NCBI GenBank assembly: GCA_020881915.1
Contig: JAJFPB010000003.1
Location: 1,364,001 to 1,428,000 of the forward strand
Reading direction: 5' to 3'
Origin: Paramyrothecium sp. XJ0827
Taxonomy: Eukaryota > Ascomycota > Sordariomycetes > Hypocreales > Stachybotryaceae
Length of the DNA: 64,000 nt
Numbering within the stretch: the stretch's first letter is position 1; every line of letters begins with the position of its first letter. This document shows, one piece after another, positions 23,948 through 35,912 of this stretch. The position numbers were made by a program, and so were the translations under genes. The notes beneath the pieces were generated by a model that saw only the letters and a program-made list of their open reading frames with translations, made no database searches and was not told where the DNA came from.

Positions 23948-26434
23948 GATGGATGGAGGGGTTGTCAGGGAGGGCGAGGGGCGTCGCGGAAGGTTGAAAA
24001 ACGCAGCCGCTTGCGAAAGGAGTCCGTGATGGCGACTGCTCACGGACAAGGTCAAGAGACGGGCGAAGGACAGATGGTTGGTCGTTTGTTTGGATTTGCT
24101 GCTGGCTTGATTGTGGTGGTGGAAAAGTGGGATGTTTGGTGATAAACCTAAGTTGAGACGGTGGAGTTTCGGCGAGCGATGGTCGTGTGAGCGCCAGAGC
24201 CGGGCCCAGGCCAAGGCCAAACGGGGGAGAGGGAGGGGCAAAAAGAGGTATTTACCTGCTGTCTGTAGGTACCTCGTCTGTTTGCGCCGACTGGACCGCC
24301 TGTGTTGGAGGTCCCTGCGCGCCGCTGCCGCTGCCTGTTTCGCGTGTGCTGAGCCCACTGAAACCGACGCATTGCACCGCACGAGAACCCCACCGCGGAC
24401 TGCCGCTGCCCGCTGCAGCCTGCAACCTGCAACCGCAACTGCAACTGCAAGTCACTCGCAAGTACCTGCTGTACGTATCACGCGCCGATCACCGGCAGCG
24501 GCAGGTCCGGGGTGGGGTTTTGCAGCTTAGTCATCCGAGGAGGGATACCTCGGGCTGACCCCCCCCGCGCCTCTCCCCTCTCTCTGGAGCCTCTACACTG
24601 CCCTCTACCCTCTACCTCTTTTAGGTTCCCGTTCCGTGAGGAAAGAAATGGCCCCCAAAAGTTCAGGGCCTCAGCATTCCAGCCGCTAACACACCCACCC
24701 GCCGATGTCGTGCTATCGTTTTTTTTTTCGCCTACGCCGGCTGCTCTAGTCCAATTCAAGCCAAATGTGTTTCGCTTTAACTTTAGCCGTAGTGTCGGGA
24801 TCCTGGTATCGGAGGATGAGTCAAGCCATCGAAGAGCCTAGACTTGGACTGGACTGAATTGAACCCTGAAGTTGCTCTTGTCTGGCCGATCCAAGGTACC
24901 CTGTCTTTGCCTGTGTCTTGTGCCCGAGGTAAAGTAGTGACGTCAATCTTCACAAGCCTATCACGGATTCCAACAACCTGGCAGCTGTGACGTTGCGGAG
25001 CAGGGATCCGGATGAGGGGATGCGAGCAGCTGTTCCCAGCCACCGAACGCCGACAAATTATGCCTAGAGCAGCGTCACCAGGCGGCCTGTTACAGTGGGC
25101 GTGACGTCCCGCTATGCCTCCGGAGCGGATTCCGGCTTCTGCGGGACCGGAGTCGTCGTTGCCCTGCAGCTCTGCACTTTCAGCTTATGCTCTTAACATT
25201 GCATTGGGGTCAATTCATTTTCCATGCACGAAATTCTGGTTCATCGGGTAGTAAAAACACTCTAGTCACGGCTGGTTTGGGCGATTTTCGTGTGAGACCC
25301 TGCCGCAAGCGGTCTGACCCTGTCTTGCGATGTCTCACATCGCTCTTTGCTTCTGCTGTCTGGAAGCGGAGGTTTCAGACACTCATTTCAGGCCGGTTTG
25401 ATGATTCCGAAAATGACGAAATAGCAGGGCGGACGCATGCATGGCTAACAATGTCACGATCGTTCTATCATGCCTTGAATTCTTGTGACACTTGCACCAT
25501 ACCAAATCATTCGCTTGGACGGGGTTTCGCTCGAATACGTCATATACAAGGTGCTGAGATAAACTCGCTAGGTAAATCCTTATTACCTGAGCTACCGAGG
25601 CTTTGTCCGTGATTCAATGCGCTGGGGTTGAGTTACGTACGACGGTGTCCTGTTGTGCGATGCATTGATGAAATGCTTGGGCCAAAGTTACAACTCTATT
25701 GCATTGTAGATTGTGAAACATGGCAATGGTTCAAATTCAACCAGCGGAGAAGAGCGACTGTTTCTACAAGCCATAGGTTAAGACGTCCGGGAGGTCAGAA
25801 TCTAACAACACTCAGTGCAGTGACTACTTCCTCATCCTTTCCAAACCTTCTGTTGAAACCACGATGCGCTCTTGATATTACAATCCAACAAATTGAACGC
25901 GACTTCGGTTGGGAGAGTTCATAATTGAATGACAAGTGCTGGCTTCGAAAGTTGAGAACCTTGACTTCTCCTTCAAGATATGTGTACCAATAACTACCCT
26001 CAAAGACGTAGCCAGTGGTTAACGACAAAAACACATAACGACCATTTAATCAGCCGGTTAGACATCTGTGTATGGCTAATCATTCTTGCGATCCTAGACA
26101 GGCACATAAGTGAGACAGAATCAGAAGTGGTAATCCAGTATCTCGTCTGTTGCAAGACTGCTTCAATAGCTACCATCCTTTAAACCTGTATCTTCGACCT
26201 CGGTCAAAAGATAGTAGTCGCCGCCATAACACCCGCTTTTCAGCACCAAGCCGCAGGGGTAAAATGCATTCCGCTTTCGGTCCAATGAAAGACCGTTAAG
26301 CTCGCTTCGCTTGTCATCCCAATCCTCCTAATTTCTTACATTGGAATTGGCGCTTACTAATGACGTAGAACATTGCGTCTCTCCTGTCTTCCTTGTTGTC
26401 GACACCTGCACGCTCATTCTCGCAATCAACAAAA
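23948..26434. other. Long divergent intergenic region
   Basis: Between the divergent NMNAT and SDR starts, the proximal 600 bp next to NMNAT is GC- and CT-rich (a T9 run near 24720), as for a housekeeping promoter. The rest becomes AT-richer towards 26000. Several short frames exist but none has family features. Confidence 0.45.
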
Positions 26435-27610
26435 ATGAGTTCTCCGAAGGGTACTATTATACTAACTGGCGCCAATGGTGGGCTAGGTTCTGCTGTGGCT
26501 AGGCAGATCGCGCAGTCATCAGAGTACTCCGACTATCACGCCTTGTTCCTCGTTCGAAGCGCAGCGAAAGCCTTGACCCTCAATGGCATACTAGCTAGTG
26601 CACCACCCTCATTCAAGTACGATGTGCTATCTGTCGACCTTTCTGTGCTGTCTTCTGTCCGAGCCGTAGCAAAGAACATCAATGCTCGTGTTGCTGATGG
26701 CTCGTTACCTCCTGTCCGGGCTCTTCTTATTAGTGCCGGGTTTCAGGAATTAGAAACGCAGTCTTTCACGGCCGATGGCTTTGACATGACCTTTCAGGTG
26801 AATTACCTGGCGCAATTCCTGCTGGTCCTTTCTCTGCTTCAGAGCATGGACCGTGAGCACGGGAGGATTGTAATTGTTAGCGGTATGAATCATGAGTAAG
26901 TACACATGCTTATTGGCTGTCTGTCTAGTATTGGCCGAATTCGGAAACAATGCGCGTGTAACTAACATTCTTCAAGTACTGAAGATCCCAGGAACGATGC
27001 TGCTGGTATTTACAAAGACGAAAAGTACAGAGTGCTCTTCCACAGCACAGAATCATTGGCGAAAGGCACATGGAGCTCGCCACAAGAGGAGCCTTCCTCT
27101 TTGAGCGGTCAAAGAAGATACGGCGCAGCTCACTTGTGTGAGGTCATGTTCATGTACGTGAAAGACCGCCATTTTCAACGATCTGAGACTTACATTAGCT
27201 CCAGGCACGAGCTGCAAATCCGACTTGATAAAGATCCCAAGCTATCTAGCATTTCTGTGTTAGGGCTTGATCCAGGAGCCATGCCAACAGACATTTGCCG
27301 TCGTGACAACTTCTTTGTCAGGGTCGTGGTAATGAAAGTCATCATGCCCATACTCAATCCCATCTGTACTTACTTGTGGCCCAACGGGTTCCTTCGCACA
27401 ACGACCAAGTCTGGGGCGGATGTGCTCCATGCAGCATTTAACACCAAAACTCTTGGAGATCACCCCAAGGGCGTCTACCTTAATGGCACTGACCCCTGGC
27501 CAATAAGCAAAGAAGCACAAAAAGAGGGGAATAGACGAGCCCTGTGGAAAGACAGCGTGGCGTATGTCAATATGGTGGAAGGCGATACCGCACTGAGCAC
27601 CTGGGAGTAA
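26435..27610 (+). CDS. Short-chain dehydrogenase/reductase-like protein lacking catalytic Lys
   Basis: The exons 26435-26895, 26977-27153 and 27205-27610 give 347 residues. The Rossmann cofactor motif TGANGGLG lies near residues 10-17, a Ser-Ala-Gly strand motif replaces the usual NAG (LLISAGFQ), and the family pattern FTADGFDMTFQVNYLAQFLL is intact. The active-site helix, normally YGxSKLxxVMFxxELQ, reads RRYGAAHLCEVMFMHELQ, so the catalytic Lys is His. The PG motif after it (LDPGAMPTD) is normal. Closest in layout to fungal retinol-dehydrogenase/WW-oxidoreductase-like SDRs. If the Lys is truly absent, reductase activity is doubtful; the substrate is unknown. Confidence 0.8.
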
Positions 27611-27972
27611 TCTTTCTCGTCAAAGGTGTACTCTATGCGCAGGCGTCTATTTAGAGACGGGTTACTGAGATGAATATGCCCCTATCGTAAGCCAAAGAGC
27701 GCGTTTCATTGATTTACTCGAACAACCGACAAAAATACCATTGGTCTTATACCGTTGCCATCATGATAGCTTTCATCAGGGTAGAATTGAACCAACTTTT
27801 GCCATACACTACAGAGTTTGACCATTACCAATGAACATTCCCCTCGTACAAGAGTGAGTTCACTACTCAAGCTTTGATGGCCCAGTAGCCTACCGCAAAC
27901 CGAGACCTTGAGTCCTTCTTGAGTCGTCAAAGTCCACGAAGACACGATTAACCCGTCCGCCATCGACGGCAG
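27611..27972. other. Convergent 3' intergenic region
   Basis: This lies between the SDR stop and the end of the minus-strand NACHT gene. No element was recognised. Confidence 0.5.
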
Positions 27973-30900
27973 TCATGCCCGATAGTCATATGCAGAGCCA
28001 ATCAGCCAACTAAACTTAGCTTCCAGTTTCGCCTCAAGCTGGATGTGCTGGTCAGCAAAGTCATCAAGTTCGTGGTGGTGTGTCATTACATTACGATTCC
28101 TCTTGAACACAATCCAGATGGTGGAGGAAATAAGGAGGACACCCGTAGCAAAAGGGATATACAGCCACCAAGATGGGTTGTTTTCTAGCGCATCAACATT
28201 CATTCCGAAGAGGCCCTATGAGGAAAATAAATACCCATGCAGCGTCATTGGTAGTCTAACTCACCGATACAAAAGTAAGAGGCAGAAAGACGAACTGAAT
28301 ATGGCATTAGGATGATCTCTGTGCTAGATGGTTTGAATGCTACTCACTGTAATCCAACTCAACCGTTTCATGCTAGTCGATGTGCTCGTCGAAAGCCGTG
28401 CCTCCCTGATGGATACAAGGTTGAATTCCTAAATTCTCATCAGCTTTAGAACACCATTCAAGTTCTGTGACCGACCATTTGAAGAAGATCTCGAGAAATA
28501 GAGTCCAATTGATCAAGTTGCCGGCTAGCCCCCTCGAAAAGATCATCGATTGTCTTAAGAAGACCAGGCAAAGCCCGATTTTCATCGTGATTAGTGCAAT
28601 ATGTCACGGCGAACTCTCGTGCGAGTCTTACTTGTTCCTGCAAAACAGACCTGCGATGAATCCATTGCTGACCATGTACGAGGAGGTTAGCCAATAGCTC
28701 CGGATCATCACCTTTGCGCATCAAGAGGACGCTCCGCTGCAAGCAATGTTAGTGTTTTCATCAGCCACAACTGGCTTGAGCGGTTGAAACTAACCATAAG
28801 GTTTTGCCTGGCTACCTCATTCTTGTAGTGCAAATCCCAAGACTGATTCAAATGCTTGATGAAATAGCCAAAGAGCTGTGATCCGTTATCAGGCATGCTG
28901 AGATAAGGGATCGTGATAACGTGCTCCATGGTCCTCCAGCCTTCGGTCCCATCTGGACCTTGCTTCCATATCACGTTCCACCGAACTCTAAACGTTTGAA
29001 GATGTGTCACACGAAGGAACTCTCGTCTCGGAGTACGCAACATGGAGAAGTCGGAGTGAGCTTTATTTTCGTCCGCCCATTGTCTGTATGCTGGCATACA
29101 CACAGAAATGTCGTATAATCTCTGCGAACTGAACTCCATCGCACGTACTTCGAAGCTTCTCAGATCGAATGCACGAAGCTCATGCGCAGGTTCCGGGTAA
29201 TGTCTATGGATCAAGCATCAGTAAGTTCCTGACAGTCGTGTAATAAAAGTGCATCTCTCACATCACAAACCGCTCCACGGGGTTTGCAGAAAGTGGATTC
29301 TCAGAGTCGTGCAAAGTTCGATCAGGAAGGGGAGCAAGGAGACTTTCAATAATTGGCACGAATCTCAACTGCTTTTCACCCGAGATAGTCTCCGCGAGCT
29401 TCGGCCACAAAAGGTCGCTCCCATAGAGATCTTGCCAATCACGCGGCGAAAAGCTTATAGTGCTGGCGTGCCATTTCAGCAAAAGCCCGACGAATGCCAG
29501 CTTTCTCTCATTAGCTGCTATTCTTAGCGGGCTGTTTCCGTCCACGTCTTGCAATTCCACGTCTGCTCCGGCAGCCAGTAACTGTGTTGCCAGTTCCTCA
29601 TCGTCCCGGATGATTGCATTGTGTAGGAGCGTCCTTTTCCCGGAATCTGTAATGTTGACATTATATCCAGCTGCCAGCAGGGTTTTGATAAATTCCTTCT
29701 CCCCAGCCTGCAACATCAGATGCAACGAAATAGTGTCCCTTTCGCAGAGTAGCCGAGTAGTCTTTTGATGTCCAGCACTGACAGACCACCATAACGGGGT
29801 GTGTCCAAACGTATCCTTAATATTGACACTATGGCCAGCTTCAATGAGAAATGGGATTTCATCACTCAGCCCAAAGCCGGCTACTAGGTGCATTGCCGTA
29901 ACGTTTCTCGGCACCCGTTGGCTGTACCCATTCTCCGCGCTATCATTCTTCGTGGCCAACATGGCTTGGCTGGTAGCCGCGATTCTTTCCTTATCATTTA
30001 GGAACTCGGTCATGAATTTCCTCGAAGCGGGTGCATCCCTGGAATGATCTCCCCAATGATGTGCGCAGTAAGAGTAAAGGGGGTTATCCCTCAGGCGGCG
30101 CTCTAGTTCCTCATCCGACTTGCAGAATCCACCCTCTAACGACAGATACCTTATGCACGCATCGGTTATTTTAGTCTCCGTTGTAGAGAAAATACTCTTA
30201 TTGCGCTTTAGGAAACTAAAAGCAGCATCGTGAAATATCCGCATCTTGTGTTCCTTGTCAACCATGACGAGACCTTTGCATGAATAGTAGATCTCGTCGA
30301 TGTGAACAAGGTAGTCGTTATCTACACCCAGCTCCACGTCATCGATTGATACAGCATGTCGCAGTTCGTAGAATGTGAGGGGCCGCTTTGCGAGTATCAG
30401 CCACGACACGACTTCCAAAGCGAGTTGAGAGCCGTCGTCATGCTGCTGCTTGATCTGATCCATGACGCGCTGCCAAAAAGGATCCATGCCAAAGTCATTA
30501 CTGTGTGGACTTTTGAGTCTCTTCAGCTCGCGACGGGCAAAGTTCGTCGATGTTGAATTTTCCAGCCTCTGAGCCAAGATCGAAGCTATTGCGATACTAG
30601 TAGGATGGTTAGAGCTTTTCCTAAAACAATGTCAGGCAGCACTAGTCTCGCAACGTACATGCCATCTGCGACTCCAAGGATCGACTTGAGCAGCTCCCCT
30701 TTAAACACTGCAGCGTAGTCGAGATTTTGTAGTCGATACTCGACATGGACATTGATATCGTCTGGGTGTGCCAGGGCAAAAGCTTGAGCGTCGACTACGA
30801 TCCACTGCTCCGAAGATTCAAGATTATAAGGGATAGTTCTAGACGTAATGAAAATGTTCGCGAGAAAACACTGTTGGATGTATTGGAGATGTGCTTGAAG

Positions 30901-31453
30901 TCGAGGGCGGTTAGTGCACTCATCAACCGCATCAACCAGAAGGAATACGCTGTCAGGCAAAGTGTCTTGGAATGAGGCGATGGTTTTTACCAGGTCTGCT
31001 TCATCGGGCTCACGGTTGTTATCCCTGCAATGCCAATACAGAGAATAGACCGAAGATGGTAACTTATGAGTCTGATCGCACAATTGTCGCAGAATGATAC
31101 CCAGCAGAGCACTAATACTGTGATGTCGTTGTGAATCAAGATATAGATAGACAACGTGCTGATGGACTCCGGGCTGACGAGACTTGAGTATATCGACGAT
31201 CGATGCCATAATCATTGTTTTACCAACTCCAGGAGGCCCATGATAGACGAGACTTTGCTTGCGGCTGCCCGTCCACGTGTTGAACCATGGTGTTTCCAGC
31301 ACCGACTGCCCAGTCTTTGGAGTTCGTCGGCTTATCAGCTCAGCCTGGTATGCTCCGAACGGGTCTACTGGCAACCATTCCGAGTAACTCTGATTCGGGT
31401 CCTTTTTGATGTCAGCTTTCCAGGTTCCCCGCCTCTTTGTGTGGTCTTACCAT
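27973..31453 (-). CDS. NACHT-ankyrin protein with C-terminal CorA-like membrane module
   Basis: Minus-strand exons 31453-31451, 31389-30659, 30596-29262, 29203-28795, 28736-28476, 28401-28348, 28294-28265 and 28215-27973 give 1,021 residues in frame. Walker A GPPGVGKT lies at about 52-59 and the NACHT Walker B FLLVDAVDEC at about 150-159, then a winged-helix-like region (LAKRPLTFYELRHAVS). Ankyrin repeats follow at about 475-620 (TFGHTPLWWSVSAGH; LLAAGADVELQDVDGNSPL). A helical region precedes LSWITFVFLPLTFVSGLFGM, whose GMN (about 945-947) is the CorA/Mrs2 signature, then WWLYIPFATGVLLISSTIW, so two C-terminal membrane helices. Ankyrin-CorA-like proteins are common in fungi. The start is the weakest part: it assumes an ATG immediately before a 61-nt intron, and an upstream N-terminal domain may be missing. 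A role as a STAND sensor tied to a membrane is inference. Confidence 0.75.
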
Positions 31454-31689
31454 AGGGGTGAATATTGGTGAGGTTTTATATCTGGCGGTGACTGGGAGAA
31501 TGAGGGGTTCCTAGATGGGTATGTGGGAAAAAACTCGGCTTCGAGCTTTCACTTCTGGTTGGCTGATTTCGCACTCAATTGAAGAATGGCTCAGCCTCGC
31601 CCAGGATAAAGAAGTCCATCTCCAAGTTTTCCCCATGCGAATGTGGCAGGCTGACTATTTTGTCCCCGAATTTACTCTGAATTAATAGC

Positions 31690-34150
31690 AATTGCCGGTC
31701 TTTCATTTTGATGCTTCGTCGTTTATCAGTGCCTCGAACAAACGTCCTCGCAGACAGACAGGAAAGTCTCGACAGGGTTGTGCACGGTGCAAGACTAGAC
31801 GCGCGAGTTCGTGAGCATCCTTCTCCCTGGCCTGCAAGCTCTGGCTCTTCGCGGCTTCCGACTCTTTGAGGTGAGCTTATATTAAATTTGACGAGGATCG
31901 TCCAACTCGTGGGCATTGCATAATGGCGGGCTGTCCATGTCCCGGCATCCAGCAGCAGTTGTGCTGGTCCCAAAGCACGAGCGATGTCCGGTGACGCTGC
32001 GGTTTGTTGACGGTGAACGCTCTGACATATGCGGGGACTGCCAGTCTAATAATCAGGATGGACCACCTGAAAGGAGCCTATGGGCTGAGATTGAGCCAAC
32101 AAGCACGTCTGGTCAAACGGTAAGCTTTTCAGATGCGTTAATTGCTCACAATGAGTCTACCGATATCTTTGTTTGCGGTGCTCCTGCCCTGGTTGCCGTC
32201 ATGACTGAGAATTGAAGTCAGACCAACCTTGTCCCCGTCCTCCGCTTGACAAAGTTGGAGGCCGAGACCAGACAAACTCTAGTTAGCATTGCGATATCTG
32301 TCCTTCGCACATGCATGATTCGGCGTCCGAGCCGAGGCTGACCATCTCTCCAACATCATCTAATCTGCCGACCGTTTTGATAGAGCATTGGTTCCACTAT
32401 GTTTTGCCCGCTCTGGTCGACTTTCGACTCTGAGGTCAACTACAATCGCCAGCTGGCCCATGCAGCCTGGAAGGTGTCGGAGGTCGTCTTCTTTGCCCTG
32501 CAGGCAATATTAGCAGCGTTTCGTTGACAGCTTGCCCCAACTCAAGCAGCACCTCGTGTCGCTAAGAGCCTAAGCTGCTGCGGCTATCGATCTCAGAGTT
32601 TCCCAGCTAAAAAAGCCGCAGCAGCAACGGCTGATTTGGTGTTTGCTATGTTTGCATTCGGCACGTCATCACATTGGACCACACCTGGTCTCATTGGAGC
32701 AACTGTGGCTATCCAAAGCCTATGAGCTACTCTCGGGCCGGCAAACTGACCTATCCGTGGCCAAACATATTGCTTGACGCCTATTTTTGACCAGCTTTGA
32801 CCTACAGGCAAATGCTCCTGGCCGCGACCGGCCGTGAGTGGATGCCCAAACAAGTTGAAAGGAAGCGAAGAAGATGCTAAGGCCGGACCTGGAGGGCATT
32901 GTGCCTCAGGGTAACAACAGTTTGCCCAGCATTGCCATTGATGAGCGCTGGCCTGAACCAGTCTATTTTTTTCTTTCTGGGAACACGGCCGAAATCTTTG
33001 CGTGTCGTTTCAAGCAAGGTTGTCGATGCCTTTGGTTAGATAATTGTCTTGTGTCGTAGTGCACACCATCTGAGGAATGGGACGAACAAACTCTTCAACC
33101 CTAGCAAGCACCATCGAAGCGCGTTGTGATATCTCGATCGCATACGATTTACCGGGGGAGCTTCTGACCATGGAATTCATTTCTCTGATATCCATGGAGA
33201 AAGCGCAAAGACTCCGGTTCAAACCGGCGACGAAAAACGCCCCTATCACACATTCTGCAAACGGCTGAAGCATACCGCCAGGCTGCCCTGTTGCAACTGC
33301 ACTTGACCTTCAGCGATCTCACATCGAATACCGCGTAAGACTTTTGTTAATCCGGTTCAAGGTCTCTCCCTGCCATGCTATACCTTTCTGCTGCAGCCGG
33401 ACTTAGATACGACGCATGTCCTACCTCGTCAATCGGCGATCAAGCGCCCAGCGGTGTTGATTCCTTGTCACAATCTGTGTCCTTGTCTCAGATCAATGAG
33501 CTTTCGATTGAAGCAGAGCTGCTCGCGTGGGTACTTGGTGTCGATGCTTGACCAATCGCTCCAGGGTCTGCACGTATTGACGGTTCGTTTATCTTCTAAT
33601 CCACCCTAGAGGTAGCCTGGGCGAGACATCTGCTGTAGATGAAGCTCAATACCCTCCAATAATCCATACCACAGAGCACGCTGGACAATATTTTGCACCT
33701 TGTCCAAAGCATATGGTGGGAATATAACCACTGGCCATCCAGTTGTTCCCGTGTCCACTGGCTTGATGTCTTGACCATACCCGGGCTAGGGACGATATTT
33801 AGGCAGGATCCAAGTACCAGCAAGCCAAGTTTTTGATGTTATTGAGCGTAGAAATTTCATGCTAGTCCTGGGATTGGGGAGATGTGTTTGGTTGGAGAAC
33901 CAGCACACCAGATGGACTGGTACTTCGTTTGCCGTAGCCCACTCGCCAAACGCCAGGCTTTGTAGTGTTCTCGTCTCACCCACCTCCAGTCCCATATAGC
34001 GATCAATGAAATACGCAAAGTTCCATCTGCCAATAATGCTTGAGATTGCTTACAGTAGTAGCCTTTCAGAGCAATGGACTTACGGAACATTGGATGAGAT
34101 CGAGATACGAAGGACTGGAGTCCATTCAAGAAGCAGGTTGTATGGCCTCT
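31690..34150 (+). pseudogene. Decayed Zn2Cys6 transcription factor gene
   Basis: Recognisable pieces in the correct order lie in different frames. They are GCARCKTRR followed by a stop and LACKLW (a broken Zn2Cys6 finger, about 31770-31850); EHWFHYVLPALVDF then, after a frameshift near 32420, DSEVNYNRQLAHAAWK and VVFFALQAI (about 32380-32525); SLPQLKQHLVSLRA; LVFAMFAFGTSSHWTTPGLI (about 32635-32695); EAYRQAALLQLHLTFSDL (about 33265-33320); and SIWWEYNHWPSS...VHWLDVL (about 33700-33770). These are typical blocks of the fungal regulator family (Fungal_trans_2 type). Many stops and several shifts show the gene is dead. Its original target genes are unknown; it lies beside and divergent from the NACHT gene. 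Confidence 0.7.
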
Positions 34151-35912
34151 GTGAAGTGATGAAGGAATACCTTGCTCAAGAGCATCAATGTGCCGTGGCG
34201 GAATTCTAAAGCGCAGGCTCCTAGCTGCCAGTTATATGCGGCTTTTCTAGAGTTACAGTACTGTATCAAAGAGGCGATCATTTTTGGAATCGCGTAAAGA
34301 TCCCTGCTGAAAGGAGTGGCCAGATGCTCGTTGAGACATAACAAAGAGGTGGCCTAATCACGGCAGCAGTGCCGTCCATGCACGGTGACCAAATCACGCT
34401 ACTACCGTCTACCGTCGTCATGACAGACCCCAGCTCGTCATTTCTGGTTGGGTGATCGGTCACCAAACTCAGGTAAGGTGAGATCTCCATAGGAACCAAG
34501 ACAATCCTGGATGATGTGGCAGGGCAAGGCAGACTTATTCGAGCTGACGGCGTAGTTTCACGGGAGTATCGAGGCACTTGCGGGCATGGCTGTCGTTCTT
34601 TGGGTCTGGAAATTTGTATTTGCACTGGAGCTTATGGAGGATTTCTAGACAGTCTGGTCAGTCATGCTTCGATGACAGCTATATTCTGGTCTTTTGGAGG
34701 TCTACAAGAGATTGATTTCTCTCTCTGCGTCGATCAGGGGCACGGGATTTAGACCTCGGGCCGAGGTCATTCTTCGGTTTCATAAAGCGAGCATCGTCCA
34801 GTAAGTGGTCTTCGAAATTATTCTCGCTTCCATTTCGATCTGACTTGACACCAGGCTAGGGCGCCACGTTTGCTCGCTTGCAACTTCTGGGTAGAACGGA
34901 GTATCAGCAGCAGGTCTATGCCGAAACATCGCTAGAAGCGGGATCTCGAGCATCGCTACCATCGAACCGTCAAATCTGCGGTCAACAACATCAGCTTGGA
35001 ACGCACGCGTAAGAGAGGCGGTGCTGGAAGTGTTAACTCATGCAATCAATTTCAAACGCTGTGATTGGACACAACGCGTGGAAAGGAAATGCCCCTGCCG
35101 AGAGACCAAGGAGGTAAATACCAAATCAGTCACGCTGGTTCCGTCTCGTCTGCAAAGTTGACGAGATCCTCGCAAGTAGGAAATGCACTGCAGGAGTTGT
35201 CACATGATGTACATGTTGTGGGCTCGCTTCAGGGTCGGGCAGCTGATTTCATCATGTCTAGCCCCGTGACTTGAAGCCCTGGCTGCTAACATCGGGAGCT
35301 ACGTAAACATCGTTTACAATTTTGCTTACAGCAACAAATCTCGGGTTCACACAGTTCACCTTTTACCTCACGGAACAGCTCCCTTGAGTTGACAAGTCAC
35401 TTGATTTTGTTGAGCCAAGATTTCAGGGCAGAAGAATAAGTAACCAGAGCTCACTGAGCACAGCTATGCAGACTACCATAAAACGAGAGCCGCACCAAAG
35501 CCACCGGACCGTTTGCTCTTCACCTGGGCAACCAAATTTCATCCCGTCTCCTCACCTGGCCCGGTGTTGCCTAGCCGCCATGCCGCTTTAGGGCTTTGCC
35601 TCTCTCACTTCTTCATCACTTTCATCCTTCCCCCAGCTCCCCACAACTCTCCCTCGCACAACTCTCCGGGACGCACTGTTTACACAACCAAGTGCTTGAC
35701 CCTCTGTTGCATGGTTTGATTTTCTTTACTGGACTCTTGCATTCCCTGCTAGGTAAGAATACCAACAGTTCATCGCGTTGTTACAAACGCGTTTCTGTTT
35801 GCATACACACGGCTTACCGTCACGCGTGCAGCTTTCAAGCATTCCCACCTATTCCTTTCCACTCTTGGACTCCCATTTTCTCCCACAAACCAAAGGCACA
35901 TACATTACGAAA
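34151..35912. other. Intergenic, possibly further gene debris
   Basis: No frame resembles a known protein. The region follows the decayed regulator and may hold unrecognised remnants. The last 400 bp (CT-rich, 35560-35900) is probably the promoter and leader of the next gene. Confidence 0.4.

Noticed and set aside
23468..24142. 224-codon plus-strand frame opposite NMNAT
   Set aside because: The minus strand encodes a complete NMNAT with catalytic motifs; the plus frame has no domain and crosses the NMNAT intron.
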